This document shows positions 15,877-24,810 of a stretch of 64,000 nucleotides of DNA, piece by piece; position 1 is the first letter of the stretch; each line of letters starts with the position of its first letter. Both the position numbers and the translations under genes were made by a program. This stretch comes from Aestuariibaculum lutulentum (GTDB taxonomy: Bacteria > Bacteroidota > Bacteroidia > Flavobacteriales > Flavobacteriaceae): positions 2,512,501 through 2,576,500 of the forward strand of contig NZ_CP136709.1 of assembly GCF_032926325.1 (NCBI RefSeq). The letters run 5' to 3'. The notes beneath the pieces were generated by a model. The model was not told the DNA's origin. It searched no databases and saw nothing but the letters and a program-made list of their open reading frames with translations.

Positions 15877-17958
15877 ATGGAAACAAACTTTACTGATAAG
15901 AGTCCTATCAAGCTCCTTTCTTTCGATATTGATAACACATTAATAGAATTTCACACGCTTAAAAGCAATTTTAAAACAATTTGGAAAAAGTATAAACCTG
16001 AAGGTATCATCCTAACTTATAATACAGGACGATTAATAGACGATGTGCTCCGTCTTATAAAAAAAGGAGTACTGCCTAAACCCGATTATATCATTGGGGG
16101 CGTTGGTACCCTAATTTACGATTGTAATAAAGATTGTATTGTAAAAGAATTCAATGATGTGTTAGATGAAGGTTGGGATTTAGAATCGGTTGAAAAATTG
16201 GTGCAAAGTATAGAACATCCAATCAGTGAACAACCTGCAAAATTTCAACATTCGTATAAAAGAAGTTACTTTTTTCACGATGCTAACGACGAACTCATAG
16301 AAAGTATTGAGGCTGATTTTGCGAAAGCTAATATGTTGGTGAATATTGTGTACTCGGGTAATAAGTTTCTAGATGTACTCCCTAAATGGGCAAACAAAGG
16401 CAATGCCTTGCAGTGGCTACTAACTAAACTCAATTTAACAGCCGACAATGTTTTGGTTGCCGGAGATAGTGGAAACGATTCTGCAATGTTTAACATGAAA
16501 GGCATTCGGGGTATTGTGGTTGCAAATGCTCATGAAGAACTTTATAAGTTTACAAAATACAGGCAGGTTTATCATTCTGAAGGAGATCATGGTAATGGTG
16601 TTATTGAAGGATTGGTTTACTATAACATATTACCACAAGAAGCAGAAACCTGTTTAGAAGAAGATCATACCGATGATTATTTTATTCAGCAGGAATTAAA
16701 TCATATTGCTGAAGATGACGACAAGGAAAAATTAGAACTGATACGAGAAGGCTATGAAAAGGCGATTATAGCCTTGAAGAAAAATATAACGCCGCTCGGA
16801 TTTTCAGCCTGTTCTATAAAAGATAATGTACCTAGTGGTACTGATGAAAATTACCACAGTGTATGGGCTCGTGATGGAGCGATTACCGTTATTGGGTCTT
16901 TATCACTAATTCATGATGAAGAAATTCATAAATGTCAAAGACAAACTTTAGTAACGCTTTTCGAGCATATTTCACGTAACGGCCAAATCCCATCAAACGT
17001 GCGTATAAAAGACAATGTCGCTGACTATTCTGGGGTAGGTGGTATCTGTTCTATCGATAGTGGTATTTGGGTGGTGATAGCATTTTACGAATATGTTAAT
17101 GTCACAAAAGATATCGATTTTCTTCGTAAGTATATTTCAGATATTAAAGAAACTATGCGTTGGCTTGGGGCTCACGATAGTAATAATGATGCTTTACTGG
17201 AAATTCCTGAGGCAGGTGACTGGACGGATTTATTCGGTGGAAGTTATAACATTTTATACGACGAAATATTGTGGTATCGTGCCAATGTATGTTATGGACG
17301 AATGCTTGAAATGCTTGGTGATTATGAGGAAGCCGGAGAATATATCAGATGGTCTCAGGTCATTAAAAAGGAAATTCTTCAAAACTTCTGGCCTTCTACA
17401 CAACAGAAATTATTTCAGTCGGTATCGTTTGCCGAACGTCAGTTTACACTTGGTGATACCTCTTATTTAATAGCACAAACCACCCCGTTCGATTTTAGCT
17501 GGCGCTGTGATGTATTTGGAAATGTTTTAGCCTTTTTACACGGCACGGTCGATGCCGAAAAAGCGCATCAAACCTTCAAATTTATTTTAGGAGTAGGCGT
17601 TAACGATCCATTCCCAATACGAAATGTGTATCCAGTAGTAACGCCTGGTGATCCGGATTGGAGACCCTATTACACAGTTAATTTGTTAAATCTTCCGCAT
17701 CATTATCACAATGGAGGTATCTGGCCTTTTGTTGGAGGCTTCTGGGTGAAGTTTGTGAATAAGCTGGGATTACGTGAAGTAGCTGTTTCAGAGTTGTACA
17801 AACTGGCCTTAATTAATAAACAGGGGTTAACCGAAGAATGGGAATTTACCGAATGGGCTCATGGAACTTCAGGTAAAGCTATGGGGAAAGCCTATCAGGC
17901 GTGGTCTGCGGCTCAGTACATTTCTGCTTGTAACGATTTAAAAGTAATTAATAACTAA
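15877..17958 (+). CDS. Fusion of a sucrose-phosphate-phosphatase-like HAD domain with a glycosidase domain
   Basis: A 693-residue two-domain protein. Residues 10-250 are a HAD-IIB phosphatase of the sucrose-phosphate phosphatase type: nucleophile motif D17-I-D19-N, then YNTGR, K174 and G196-D-S-G-N-D201; the stretch LPKPDYIIGGVGTLIYD is close to SPP enzymes. Residues from about 285 to the end form an (alpha/alpha)6-barrel-like glycosidase with SVWARDGAIT, IDSGIWVV and PEAGDWTDLFGG, resembling the amylo-alpha-1,6-glucosidase and neutral-invertase (GH100-like) families. The next gene, 10 bases on, is a sucrose-phosphate-synthase-like transferase. The likely role is to dephosphorylate the product and possibly hydrolyse the sugar. 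The exact substrate (sucrose, mannosylfructose or another glycoside) is not determined. Confidence 0.78.
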   Translation: METNFTDKSPIKLLSFDIDNTLIEFHTLKSNFKTIWKKYKPEGIILTYNTGRLIDDVLRLIKKGVLPKPDYIIGGVGTLIYDCNKDCIVKEFNDVLDEGWDLESVEKLVQSIEHPISEQPAKFQHSYKRSYFFHDANDELIESIEADFAKANMLVNIVYSGNKFLDVLPKWANKGNALQWLLTKLNLTADNVLVAGDSGNDSAMFNMKGIRGIVVANAHEELYKFTKYRQVYHSEGDHGNGVIEGLVYYNILPQEAETCLEEDHTDDYFIQQELNHIAEDDDKEKLELIREGYEKAIIALKKNITPLGFSACSIKDNVPSGTDENYHSVWARDGAITVIGSLSLIHDEEIHKCQRQTLVTLFEHISRNGQIPSNVRIKDNVADYSGVGGICSIDSGIWVVIAFYEYVNVTKDIDFLRKYISDIKETMRWLGAHDSNNDALLEIPEAGDWTDLFGGSYNILYDEILWYRANVCYGRMLEMLGDYEEAGEYIRWSQVIKKEILQNFWPSTQQKLFQSVSFAERQFTLGDTSYLIAQTTPFDFSWRCDVFGNVLAFLHGTVDAEKAHQTFKFILGVGVNDPFPIRNVYPVVTPGDPDWRPYYTVNLLNLPHHYHNGGIWPFVGGFWVKFVNKLGLREVAVSELYKLALINKQGLTEEWEFTEWAHGTSGKAMGKAYQAWSAAQYISACNDLKVINN

Positions 17959-17968
17959 AATATATATT

Positions 17969-19261
17969 ATGAAGTCAATTTTAATGATCTCTTTGCACGG
18001 ATATGTAGGTGCTAATGCCGAATTAGGAAAACCCGATACGGGAGGACAAGTAGTTTATGTTTTAGAGCTCGCAGAACGTTTTAGCAGATTAGGAAAACGA
18101 GTGGATTTGGTAACCCGACAATTTGAAGATCAGCCGGAATACGATCACGTTGATGAAAATTACAGTGTTTGGCGTATTCCTTTTGGAGGAAAAAAATTCA
18201 TTAGAAAAGAAGACATGCACGACCACCTGAAAAAGTTTGTAACCAACTGTCTGGCGGCTATTCAAAAGGAACGTAAAAAGTATGATGTAGTTTATACGCA
18301 TTACTGGGATGCCGGTTGGGCAGGACAAAAAATAGCCGAAGAATTAGGCATTTGCCATGTACACACACCTCATTCTTTGGGTTGGTGGAAGCAGCATACT
18401 ATGGGAAGCGATATGAGTGAAGAGGATATGGAAAAAAAATACCGTTTTAAAGAGCGTATTAGAAAAGAATATTTCGTTTATCAAATGTGTAATTATGTGA
18501 TTGCAACTACCTTACCTCAGGTTGATTTATTAACGCAACAATATGATGTATTGCCTCGAAATTGTGGTATGATTCCTCCTGGCATTGACGAAAACCGCTT
18601 TTACCCTGTTCCTTCAAAAGAAAACGACAGGATAAGAGCAAAATACGATATTCATCCTACCGATATTTTAGCATTAGGAAGAATGGCTCATAATAAAGGC
18701 TACGATTTGTTAATTCAGGCGTTACCAACCGTTTTTGAACTTTGTCCGGAAGCGCGATTGGTGGCTGCTATTGGAGGCGATAATTCAAAGCAAGATGATA
18801 AAGGGGTTGAAGGCTTAAAAAAGTTAGCAGGAGAATTAGGAGTGTTAGACAAGATTACCTGGAAAAGTTATATCGCCGATGCCGATTTGGCAAATGTATA
18901 TCGGTCTGCGAATATTTTTGCCATGCCTTCGCGTTATGAACCTTTTGGTATGGTAGCTATTGAGGCTATGGCTTGTGGTACCCCAAGTGTGGTTACCGTT
19001 CATGGCGGCTTATATGATTTAATCGATTTTGGTAATCAGGCGTTATTCGCCGATCCGCACCGTCCATTAGAGTTTGGAGCCATGTTATCGATGCCTTTGC
19101 TTTATCCGAAATTGCGGAATGAATTATCGGTAGAAGGAGCACGTTTTGCACGTCGTAATTTTGGTTGGACAGGAATTGCCAAACGAATTCTGTCGATATT
19201 TAATAGTTCTATAAACCAGCGCTCAATGGAGTCGAGTATTTATTCTCATTTTAATAATTAG
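17969..19261 (+). CDS. Sucrose-phosphate-synthase-like glycosyltransferase (GT4)
   Basis: A 430-residue retaining glycosyltransferase with two Rossmann-like domains. The N-terminal GKPDTGGQVVYVLELAERF and VDLVTRQ, with HTPHSLGWWK further on, are signatures of the sucrose-phosphate-synthase group. The donor-site motif is E324-PFGMVAI-E332 (E-x7-E). It would transfer a hexose from a nucleotide sugar to a phosphorylated acceptor, classically UDP-glucose to fructose 6-phosphate. The size matches bacterial SPS and mannosylfructose-phosphate synthase, not the larger plant enzymes. It sits in an operon directly after the phosphatase-glycosidase fusion. It ends four bases from the convergent next gene. 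Confidence 0.85.
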   Translation: MKSILMISLHGYVGANAELGKPDTGGQVVYVLELAERFSRLGKRVDLVTRQFEDQPEYDHVDENYSVWRIPFGGKKFIRKEDMHDHLKKFVTNCLAAIQKERKKYDVVYTHYWDAGWAGQKIAEELGICHVHTPHSLGWWKQHTMGSDMSEEDMEKKYRFKERIRKEYFVYQMCNYVIATTLPQVDLLTQQYDVLPRNCGMIPPGIDENRFYPVPSKENDRIRAKYDIHPTDILALGRMAHNKGYDLLIQALPTVFELCPEARLVAAIGGDNSKQDDKGVEGLKKLAGELGVLDKITWKSYIADADLANVYRSANIFAMPSRYEPFGMVAIEAMACGTPSVVTVHGGLYDLIDFGNQALFADPHRPLEFGAMLSMPLLYPKLRNELSVEGARFARRNFGWTGIAKRILSIFNSSINQRSMESSIYSHFNN

Positions 19262-19265
19262 AACA

Positions 19266-19835
19266 TTAATAAGAATCCCTCGATTTTATATTATCAGCGC
19301 ATAATTGAATGATTTCAGTTATGCGCTTTTTCCTTGTGGCTTCACGTTTGGCTTGATTCAGCCAGTATAAGTAACTTTTTCTGTAGGAAGGCGCAAAGCT
19401 GAGGTAGTTGTTGTAAGCCTCGGTATGTTTATCGAATTCTTGTTGTAAATCTTCAGGGATGATACCATTTTCAACATCGTCTAAAGCCGACCAACTTCCA
19501 TTTTTTTTAGCAATATCAATAGTTTCTAATCCACTGGTGTGCATTAGGTTTTCAGAAACTAATTCTTCAATATATCTTTTGTTAAGCGCACTCCAAACAC
19601 TTTTAGGATTTCTGGGTGTAAAGTATTGTCGGCGTTTGCCATCACCTAAACTCTTAACGGTTGAATCAATCCAACCATAACAAAGCGCTACTTTAACAGC
19701 TTCTTCCCAACGCATACTGTCGTTTTCGTGGTCTACCTTATAAAAAATTAAATAAACGCCCGTTACTTTACTGTGATGGTCATGCAACCAGTTTCGCCAT
19801 TCTGTATCGGTTTTAAAGTAAAGTTCAGGCAGCAT
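19266..19835 (-). CDS. YdeI/OmpD-associated family protein
   Basis: A 189-residue cytoplasmic protein with the family hallmarks LYFKTDTEWRNWLHDHH at the start, CYGWIDSTVKSL, YFTPRNPKSVWSALNK and a C-terminal LSFAPSYRKSYLYWLNQAKR. Members are widespread and have been linked to bacteriocin and peptide resistance in a few organisms, but the biochemical function is unknown. The C-terminal part is rich in Lys and Arg. It lies five bases downstream of... no other gene on its own strand except the M1 peptidase further right in sequence, and converges with the glycosyltransferase gene at a four-base gap with no visible terminator. Confidence 0.8.
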   Translation of the reverse strand: MLPELYFKTDTEWRNWLHDHHSKVTGVYLIFYKVDHENDSMRWEEAVKVALCYGWIDSTVKSLGDGKRRQYFTPRNPKSVWSALNKRYIEELVSENLMHTSGLETIDIAKKNGSWSALDDVENGIIPEDLQQEFDKHTEAYNNYLSFAPSYRKSYLYWLNQAKREATRKKRITEIIQLCADNIKSRDSY

Positions 19836-19840
19836 TTATG

Positions 19841-21484
19841 TTATAATTTTTTTGTTTCGATGTAAAAGTTAGGATCAACTTTAAAAGTATTTTCCGAACC
19901 GTCAAGCGGAATAGTTTTCCAATCTGCTTTTGGGTAAATCCATTGCGCTTTTCCGTTAACTGATGCAAGTACCGGCATGTCGAATTTTTCAACAATGTTT
20001 GTCCAACGGAATTTAAGCTCTTTATTATTAATTGAATATTCCAGTGTTGGAATTTTTGTTGTTCTTAAATATTGGTCGAAAAATTGTTGTAAATCGTAAC
20101 CTGTTTGTTTGCTAATGTAATTTTCGATTTGTTGCGTCGTAACTGTTTGATGATAAAAAGTTTCATTCATACCGCGTAATATGTTTCGGAATTTTTCATC
20201 ATCTTCAATCAATTGACGAAGGGTATGAATCATATTAGCCCCTTTGTAGTACATATCGCCAGAACCTTCTTTGTTAACATTGTATGGCCCGATAATTGGC
20301 TTGTCGTTTAAAATGTTTTTTCTAATGCCTATAACATATTCTGAAGCGGCTTCTTTTCCGAAGTAATATTCTAAATAAAGCGATTCAGAATAATTTGTGA
20401 AGCTTTCATGAATCCACATATCTGCGGCATCCTTGTAAGTGATATTGTTGGCAAACCACTCGTGTCCCGATTCGTGAACAATAATGAAATCGAACTTTAA
20501 ACCCCATCCCGTTCCTGAAAGATCACGTCCTAAATAGCCATTTTTAAAACCGTTTCCGTAGGTTACAGAGCTCTGGTGTTCCATGCCTAAATATGGGGTT
20601 TCAACAATTTTAAATCCATCTTCGTAAAAAGGGTATGGTCCAAACCAGTATTCAAACGCCTTCATCATTTTAGGAGCTTGTTTAAATTGTTCTTTAGCTT
20701 TTTCTAAATTATCACGAAGTACATAATAGTCCATTTTTAATGGCCCTTTTTCTCCTTCGTATATTTCAGTGAAATGCACATAATCACCGACATTGGCGTT
20801 AACTCCGTAGTTGTTTATAGGATTTTTTACTGTCCAGTTGTAAGTGGTCGTGGTTTCATTTTCAGTTTTTCCAGCAAATTGCCCGTTTGAGACATCCATT
20901 AATCCTTTCGGAACCGTTACACTAATATCCATGCTGTCTACTTCATCGTACATATGGTCTTTACAAGGCCACCAAACACTGGCTCCAAGACCTTGGCAAG
21001 AGGTTGCCACAAACGGATTACCATGCTTATCTGTTTTCCAAGAAAAACCACCATCCCATGGGGCTTTTACAGCTGTTTTAGGGTTTCCTTCGTAATAGAC
21101 TTCTATGCTATTAGTTTTACCAATTTCCTGTTTCTTTTTTAAATAGACAAAATGAGCGTTACCATTATGAAACACTTTTAAGGATTTTCCATTTTGAGTT
21201 ACTTTGGTAATTTTAAGTGGCTCCTGCAAATCAATTTGCATCACCGATTGGCGCTCTAAAACTTTATATTGAATGGTGTTTTTTCCTGAAATGAATTTTT
21301 TATCAGGGGCTATTTCCACATCTAAATGATAATAGGTTAAATCCCACCAAGAACGTTCGGGAGTTATACTACCTCGTAAGGTGTCTTGTTGTGTAAATTC
21401 ATTTTTATCGGTCATTAACTGGGCATTCGCCGAAAGAGATAAAGCTAAAAACGATATCGAAAATAGTAAAAAACGGGTGTTCAT
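19841..21484 (-). CDS. Exported M1-family metallopeptidase
   Basis: A 547-residue protein with a Sec signal peptide (about 1-21, ending SANA). It has the M1 gluzincin core: exopeptidase-like motif YLGMEHQS and zinc site H337-E338-x2-H341 with the third ligand E360 in HESF, an exact HExxH-x18-E spacing. N-terminal strands fit the aminopeptidase N domain; the large C-terminal helical domain of full-length aminopeptidase N is absent, as in many Bacteroidota M1 peptidases. It probably trims peptides in the periplasm or outside the cell. It lies downstream of an M28 peptidase gene on the same strand (60-base gap), and the YdeI-like gene starts five bases after it. Confidence 0.9.
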   Translation of the reverse strand: MNTRFLLFSISFLALSLSANAQLMTDKNEFTQQDTLRGSITPERSWWDLTYYHLDVEIAPDKKFISGKNTIQYKVLERQSVMQIDLQEPLKITKVTQNGKSLKVFHNGNAHFVYLKKKQEIGKTNSIEVYYEGNPKTAVKAPWDGGFSWKTDKHGNPFVATSCQGLGASVWWPCKDHMYDEVDSMDISVTVPKGLMDVSNGQFAGKTENETTTTYNWTVKNPINNYGVNANVGDYVHFTEIYEGEKGPLKMDYYVLRDNLEKAKEQFKQAPKMMKAFEYWFGPYPFYEDGFKIVETPYLGMEHQSSVTYGNGFKNGYLGRDLSGTGWGLKFDFIIVHESGHEWFANNITYKDAADMWIHESFTNYSESLYLEYYFGKEAASEYVIGIRKNILNDKPIIGPYNVNKEGSGDMYYKGANMIHTLRQLIEDDEKFRNILRGMNETFYHQTVTTQQIENYISKQTGYDLQQFFDQYLRTTKIPTLEYSINNKELKFRWTNIVEKFDMPVLASVNGKAQWIYPKADWKTIPLDGSENTFKVDPNFYIETKKL

Positions 21485-21544
21485 TAGTTTGTGTTTAAAC
21501 CGTAAATTAATTAAAAACCCATATAAAAGGCTGCTAAATCTATG

Positions 21545-22879
21545 TTAATTTCTAATGATGGCATTAGGAAATGTAACTATACTTTCAAAGCCATTTTCAC
21601 CAATTGCTGCAATGCCGAAGAAATAATTATCAATAACAAACCCTTCTAGCGTAAATTCAGAAACATCACCAACGTATCGGCTATAATCCCAGGTAGGTGA
21701 AGTGGTATCGCGCCAGTATATTTTGTAGCCTTTAGCGCCATCCACTTTATTCCATTTTAATTTAGCTGAAGCTTCAACAATGCCACCAATAGCGACTTCT
21801 TTAGGCGCGGGAGGGGCAGAAGCCAAGCTAGCCAGATTAATAGCATTTACAGCCGTGAGTTTTTTTGCGTAGTTAAAATTAACATGTTCCAGAACATCAC
21901 CATATTTTATACCGTTTTCTTCACGGATATCCTGATGCTGTTGTGTATAATTTTCATGGGCCTCCATAATACGAATAGCAGGAAAGCCTAAGTCGTTAAA
22001 CGGACGATGGTGACCGCCGCGACCAAAGCGATCTAACCTGTAAATCATCATGGGGTTCATTTCGGGCATATAGGTTTTGGTTGTTTTATGAATATATCTT
22101 GCCAATTGACGGGAGATTCCATCGACTTCACCACCATAAAAACGACGTAGGTTTCTGGTTTGTTCGGGTTCGTTAGCTGGCACAGGCTCCGAGAAAATTC
22201 TAAAAGCACGGTTGTCAATAACACCATCAACACCTTTTATATTTCCAATCATATCGTTGTTAAAAACGCCAACAATATCCCAGTTATGGTTTTTGGCATA
22301 ATTAGCTAAGCCTTTGCCACCAAATAAACCTTGCTCTTCACCAGATAGGCCTACATATACAATACTGTGTTCAAATTTATAGTTCGATAAAACTCGGGCA
22401 GCTTCAATAGTTCCAGCCATTCCGGAGGCGTTATCGTTGGCTCCTGGTGCATCGGTAGTGAAATCCATAGTGTCGCTGGCTCGAGAATCTATATCGCCAC
22501 TCATAATAATATAACTGTTTGGGTATTTTGTGCCTTTTTGAATAGCAATAACATTAACCACCCAGGCATCATGAGGTACTCGATTATTTCCTTTTTTGGT
22601 TACATAATCTTTCTGGTAAAAAACGTCAAGGCAGTTATTACAATCTTTAGAAATATTTTCAAACTCCTGTTTTATCCACCGTCTAGCAGCACCAATACCT
22701 CTTGTGTCTGATAAGGTGTCGCTAAAGGTATTTCTGGTTCCGAAATTCACTAAAGTTTCAATGTCTTTTTCAATACGTTCGGCAGAAACGGCCTCAATAA
22801 TATCATATATTTTTTGATTGGTTTGCGCTGTAATTATTGAAGTAAAGAATAGTAAAATATAAATTGTAGTTTGTTTCAT
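21545..22879 (-). CDS. Exported M28-family zinc peptidase with C-terminal Fn3-like domain
   Basis: A 444-residue protein with a signal peptide (about 1-19). The M28 core spans about 100-340: GANDNASG (D149), SGEEQG (E181, E182), FNNDMIG and the final His in NYTQQHQD. The first metal-site motif, usually H-x-D, reads D129-I-D131 here, so Asp replaces the His ligand. A fibronectin type III-like domain (about 350-440, LKWNKVDGAKGYKIYWRD) ends the protein. It is expected to be an aminopeptidase or carboxypeptidase of the cell envelope. It is followed by the M1 peptidase gene, and the two may share a transcript. Confidence 0.87.
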   Translation of the reverse strand: MKQTTIYILLFFTSIITAQTNQKIYDIIEAVSAERIEKDIETLVNFGTRNTFSDTLSDTRGIGAARRWIKQEFENISKDCNNCLDVFYQKDYVTKKGNNRVPHDAWVVNVIAIQKGTKYPNSYIIMSGDIDSRASDTMDFTTDAPGANDNASGMAGTIEAARVLSNYKFEHSIVYVGLSGEEQGLFGGKGLANYAKNHNWDIVGVFNNDMIGNIKGVDGVIDNRAFRIFSEPVPANEPEQTRNLRRFYGGEVDGISRQLARYIHKTTKTYMPEMNPMMIYRLDRFGRGGHHRPFNDLGFPAIRIMEAHENYTQQHQDIREENGIKYGDVLEHVNFNYAKKLTAVNAINLASLASAPPAPKEVAIGGIVEASAKLKWNKVDGAKGYKIYWRDTTSPTWDYSRYVGDVSEFTLEGFVIDNYFFGIAAIGENGFESIVTFPNAIIRN

Positions 22880-22906
22880 AAACTTTTAATTTCTACTAAA
22901 ATACTT

Positions 22907-22948
22907 AAAAAAATAAAAGCGTTTCAATAATTACATTGAAACGCTTTT
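22907..22948 (-). terminator. Terminator of the marR-fadNAE operon
   Basis: Perfect 14-bp stem (22915-22928 with 22935-22948, six-base loop) directly after the fadE stop, followed on the minus strand by a T-rich run to about 22907. Confidence 0.9.
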
Positions 22949-22974
22949 ATAATTTAAATTAGTCACTTTATGTT

Positions 22975-24786
22975 TTAGAAACAGTACTTGTTTTCAGTAA
23001 TAACCTTATTGGCAATAATGTTTCTTAGTTCTATAATATTGGGCATATTCACGTATTTAATGTAACGTTTTAAGCCCATAAGCATCATACGTTGCTCATC
23101 TCCCGTAGAAAATGAAATGATGGAGTGTTTACCTGCTGTTTCAATCACATCAATAGCATGGAATAAATTCAGTTTGGCCATGGCTATTTGTTCTTTTGCT
23201 TTGTCTTCACCTTCTTTTTTAGCCATTTTTTCAGCACGTAAAATTGCCGATTCTGCTAAATAGATTTGAATTAAAATATCGGAAGCGGCTAGCATAAGTT
23301 GCTGGTGCTTCTCAATCTCTTCTCCATATTTTTGAAGCGTTGCACCTGCCACCATTAAGAACAGTTTTTTAAGATTTTTAATGATGTTTTTCTCTTCTGA
23401 AAATAAAGCAGAATAGTCTGGCGATTCAAATGAAGGAATACTCATAAGTTCGTCTTTAACTGCCATGGCAGGAGTCAGGACATCAACATGACCTTTCATA
23501 GCTTTTTTGATAAGCATTCCAATGCAAAGCATACGATTGATTTCGTTCGTTCCTTCGTAGATTCTTGAAATTCTGGCATCTCTCCAAGCCGATTCAATTG
23601 GTGTGTCTTCAGAGAATCCCATACCTCCAAAAATCTGAATACCTTCGTCGGTACAATGCTGAATAAACTCTGAAACCGCCACTTTTAAAATGGAACATTC
23701 AATGGCATATTCTTCTACGCCTTTAAGTTCAGCTTCCTGATGCGTGTCTTTTCCTTCTGCTTTTCTTATTTCAATGCGGTCTTCAATATTTTTTGCGGCA
23801 CGATAACTAGCTGCTTCACCTACCCAACAATTGGTTGCCATTTCAGCAATTTTTTGACGCATGGCTCCAAAACTTGAAATAGGCGTTTTAAATTGAATGC
23901 GCTCGTTTGCATATTTCACCGATTCGGTGATGGTGCGACGTTGTGCATCTAAACAGGCAGCTGCTAATTTTATGCGCCCAATATTAAGGGCATTCATGGC
24001 AATTTTAAAACCATTACCTCTTGTTGATAGCATATTCTCAATAGGAACTACAGTGTCATTGAAAAACACCTGACGTGTTGAAGAGGCACGAATTCCCAAT
24101 TTATGTTCTTCTTCCCCTAAAGTGATTCCGTTAGGATTTGCTGAATCGTATTCCACGATAAATCCGGTAATGTATTTGTCATCTTCAATGCGAGCAAAAA
24201 CTATCATTAAGCTACAGAATCCCGCATTGGAAATCCACATTTTCTGACCATTAATTTTATAGCTTTTACCGTCTTCAGATAGGGTAGCAGTGGTTTTTCC
24301 TGAGTTGGCATCACTACCTGCGCCGGGTTCTGTTAAACAATAAGAACCAAACCATTCGCCTGAAGCCAATTTTGGTACATATTTTTGTTTTTGATCTTCG
24401 GTACCATATAACAAGATAGGCATGGTTCCAATACCAGTATGCGCACCAAATGCCGTACTGAAGGACCCTGTTGCACCTGAAATATAATCGCAGACTAACA
24501 TGGTGTCAACAAATCCCATACCCATACCACCGTATGCTTCAGGAACGGAAACGCCTAAGAATCCCATTTCAGCCGCTTTTTGCATGCAGGATTCGGTTAA
24601 GGCATAATCTTTGGCTTCAAAACGAGGTTTGTTAGGCCATAATTCGCGATCTACAAACTCGGTAACGGCATCCTTCATCATGCGTTGTTCCTCGTTAAAA
24701 TCTTCGGGAGTAAACACATCTTCACAGTTGGTTTCTTTTACCAAAAATTGTCCGCCACGTAAAATATCTTGTTCTGTTGCTTCCAT
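22975..24786 (-). CDS. fadE: Acyl-CoA dehydrogenase
   Basis: A 603-residue flavoenzyme that oxidises acyl-CoA to trans-2-enoyl-CoA, the first step of beta-oxidation. The FAD and substrate domains show CLTEPGAGSDANSG, MWISNAGFC, QIFGGMGFSEDTPIE and the C-terminal RISRIYEGTNEINR, whose Glu is the usual catalytic base position. It is about 200 residues longer than short-chain enzymes, with an extra C-terminal helical domain (about 430-603), like the FadE of the Bacillus fadNAE operon. It is the last gene of the operon, 24 bases after fadA, and is followed by a strong terminator. Confidence 0.92.
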   Translation of the reverse strand: MEATEQDILRGGQFLVKETNCEDVFTPEDFNEEQRMMKDAVTEFVDRELWPNKPRFEAKDYALTESCMQKAAEMGFLGVSVPEAYGGMGMGFVDTMLVCDYISGATGSFSTAFGAHTGIGTMPILLYGTEDQKQKYVPKLASGEWFGSYCLTEPGAGSDANSGKTTATLSEDGKSYKINGQKMWISNAGFCSLMIVFARIEDDKYITGFIVEYDSANPNGITLGEEEHKLGIRASSTRQVFFNDTVVPIENMLSTRGNGFKIAMNALNIGRIKLAAACLDAQRRTITESVKYANERIQFKTPISSFGAMRQKIAEMATNCWVGEAASYRAAKNIEDRIEIRKAEGKDTHQEAELKGVEEYAIECSILKVAVSEFIQHCTDEGIQIFGGMGFSEDTPIESAWRDARISRIYEGTNEINRMLCIGMLIKKAMKGHVDVLTPAMAVKDELMSIPSFESPDYSALFSEEKNIIKNLKKLFLMVAGATLQKYGEEIEKHQQLMLAASDILIQIYLAESAILRAEKMAKKEGEDKAKEQIAMAKLNLFHAIDVIETAGKHSIISFSTGDEQRMMLMGLKRYIKYVNMPNIIELRNIIANKVITENKYCF

Positions 24787-24810
24787 ATTAATAATAGTAT
24801 TAAGTTCTTT

